From the NCBI GenBank assembly GCA_018812505.1, contig JAHJDK010000115.1:1-6337 (forward strand): a stretch of DNA of 6,337 bases, written 5' to 3'. This DNA is from Nanobdellota archaeon (GTDB taxonomy: Archaea; Nanobdellota; Nanobdellia; Woesearchaeales; GCA-2686295). The position numbers and the translations under genes are program-made. Of the stretch, positions 6,045 to 6,337 are shown piece by piece. Each line of letters opens with the position of its first letter. The first letter of the stretch is position 1. The notes under the pieces were generated by a model. The model did not search any database. It was not told the origin of the DNA and saw only the letters and a program-made list of their open reading frames with translations.

Positions 6045-6306
6045 TCCAGGACACACTCTCAGCTAATGTTTTCCGAAGTTTCTTAGTTATGTCCTTTTCA
6101 TAAATCCAAATTATTCCTTCTTTTAAGATTGCAACTTTACCACTTTCTTCAAGATAACCCAAGATAACATTTAATGTTTGTCTCATTACCTGTTTTGACA
6201 ATCTCCTATCTATTTCATTCTTAGATAGAGGTTCTTTTGCATTCTTTATTATCGTTTCCACGTTTAAAATTGTATCCAAACGCGGATAGTGCAGTATTTG
6301 TTGCAT
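6025..6306 (-). CDS. Winged-helix protein, probable antitoxin of the RelE-like toxin
   Basis: A 93-residue protein with a winged-helix-like layout: LDTILNVETIIKNA (10-23), a short helix SKNEIDRRL (28-36), a recognition-type helix VMRQTLNVILGYLEESGKV (40-58), and a beta-wing KEGIIWIYE (62-70), then a charged tail KDITKKLRKTLAES suited to wrapping a toxin. Similar small wHTH proteins pair with RelE-like toxins in many DPANN archaeal genomes. It would bind the toxin and probably its own promoter, which contains two copies of the palindrome TTATATAA. The gene begins close to the window edge with a leaderless-type promoter and overlaps the toxin gene by 20 nt. The antitoxin role rests mostly on gene order. 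Confidence 0.65.
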   Translation of the reverse strand: MQQILHYPRLDTILNVETIIKNAKEPLSKNEIDRRLSKQVMRQTLNVILGYLEESGKVAILKEGIIWIYEKDITKKLRKTLAESVSWNDRNPI

Positions 6307-6312
6307 TTTCTT

Positions 6313-6337
6313 TTATATAAACTTATATATTATATAA
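6313..6337 (-). promoter_or_regulatory. Promoter and possible operator of the toxin-antitoxin pair
   Basis: The palindrome TTATATAA occurs at 6313-6320 and 6330-6337, 17 bp apart. The distal copy is centred about 27 nt before the ATG at 6306, where an archaeal TATA box for a leaderless mRNA should be. The proximal copy could be bound by the winged-helix antitoxin for autorepression. AT-richness makes chance repeats likely, and the element may continue past the window edge. Confidence 0.4.

Overview
The window looks archaeal, probably from an AT-rich, small-genome lineage of the DPANN/Woesearchaeota type. Three starts have an AT-rich TATA-like box about 25-31 nt upstream and little or no room for a leader, which is the archaeal leaderless pattern. 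The one strong ribosome-binding site (GGAGGTGA) fits the archaeal 16S 3' end. The synthetase and membrane-protein families also look archaeal. The lineage is an inference, not something the sequence proves.

All convincing genes lie on the minus strand, so transcription runs from high to low coordinates. Two groups are visible. At the right (4526-6306) is an antitoxin-like winged-helix protein, an overlapping RelE/ParE-type toxin, and, 1 nt further on, a TctA/DUF112-family membrane protein. At the left (1-4318) is a tight five-gene operon. It starts from a good TATA box at about 4343 and encodes, in order: an asparaginyl-tRNA synthetase-like enzyme; a small HExxH putative zinc protease; a 25-residue, two-cysteine peptide with a near-perfect Shine-Dalgarno sequence (found by reading the gap); a radical SAM protein with a canonical seven-cysteine SPASM domain; and a second, divergent AsnRS/asparagine-synthetase-like class II enzyme. 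The last gene runs off the left edge and has a one-base frameshift near position 125.

The most notable content is the left operon. A tiny peptide gene just upstream of a radical SAM/SPASM maturase and just downstream of a putative protease is the classic layout of a RiPP (ribosomally made, post-translationally modified peptide) locus. Two flanking class II synthetase-like enzymes are unusual for such a locus. They could take part in peptide tailoring, supply Asp or Asn, or provide a resistant copy of a target enzyme. I know of no described pathway with this set of genes, so function is inferred from families and layout. Between 4319 and 4525 there is only the operon promoter and one doubtful 28-codon ORF. 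I saw no tRNA, rRNA, CRISPR array or insertion sequence.
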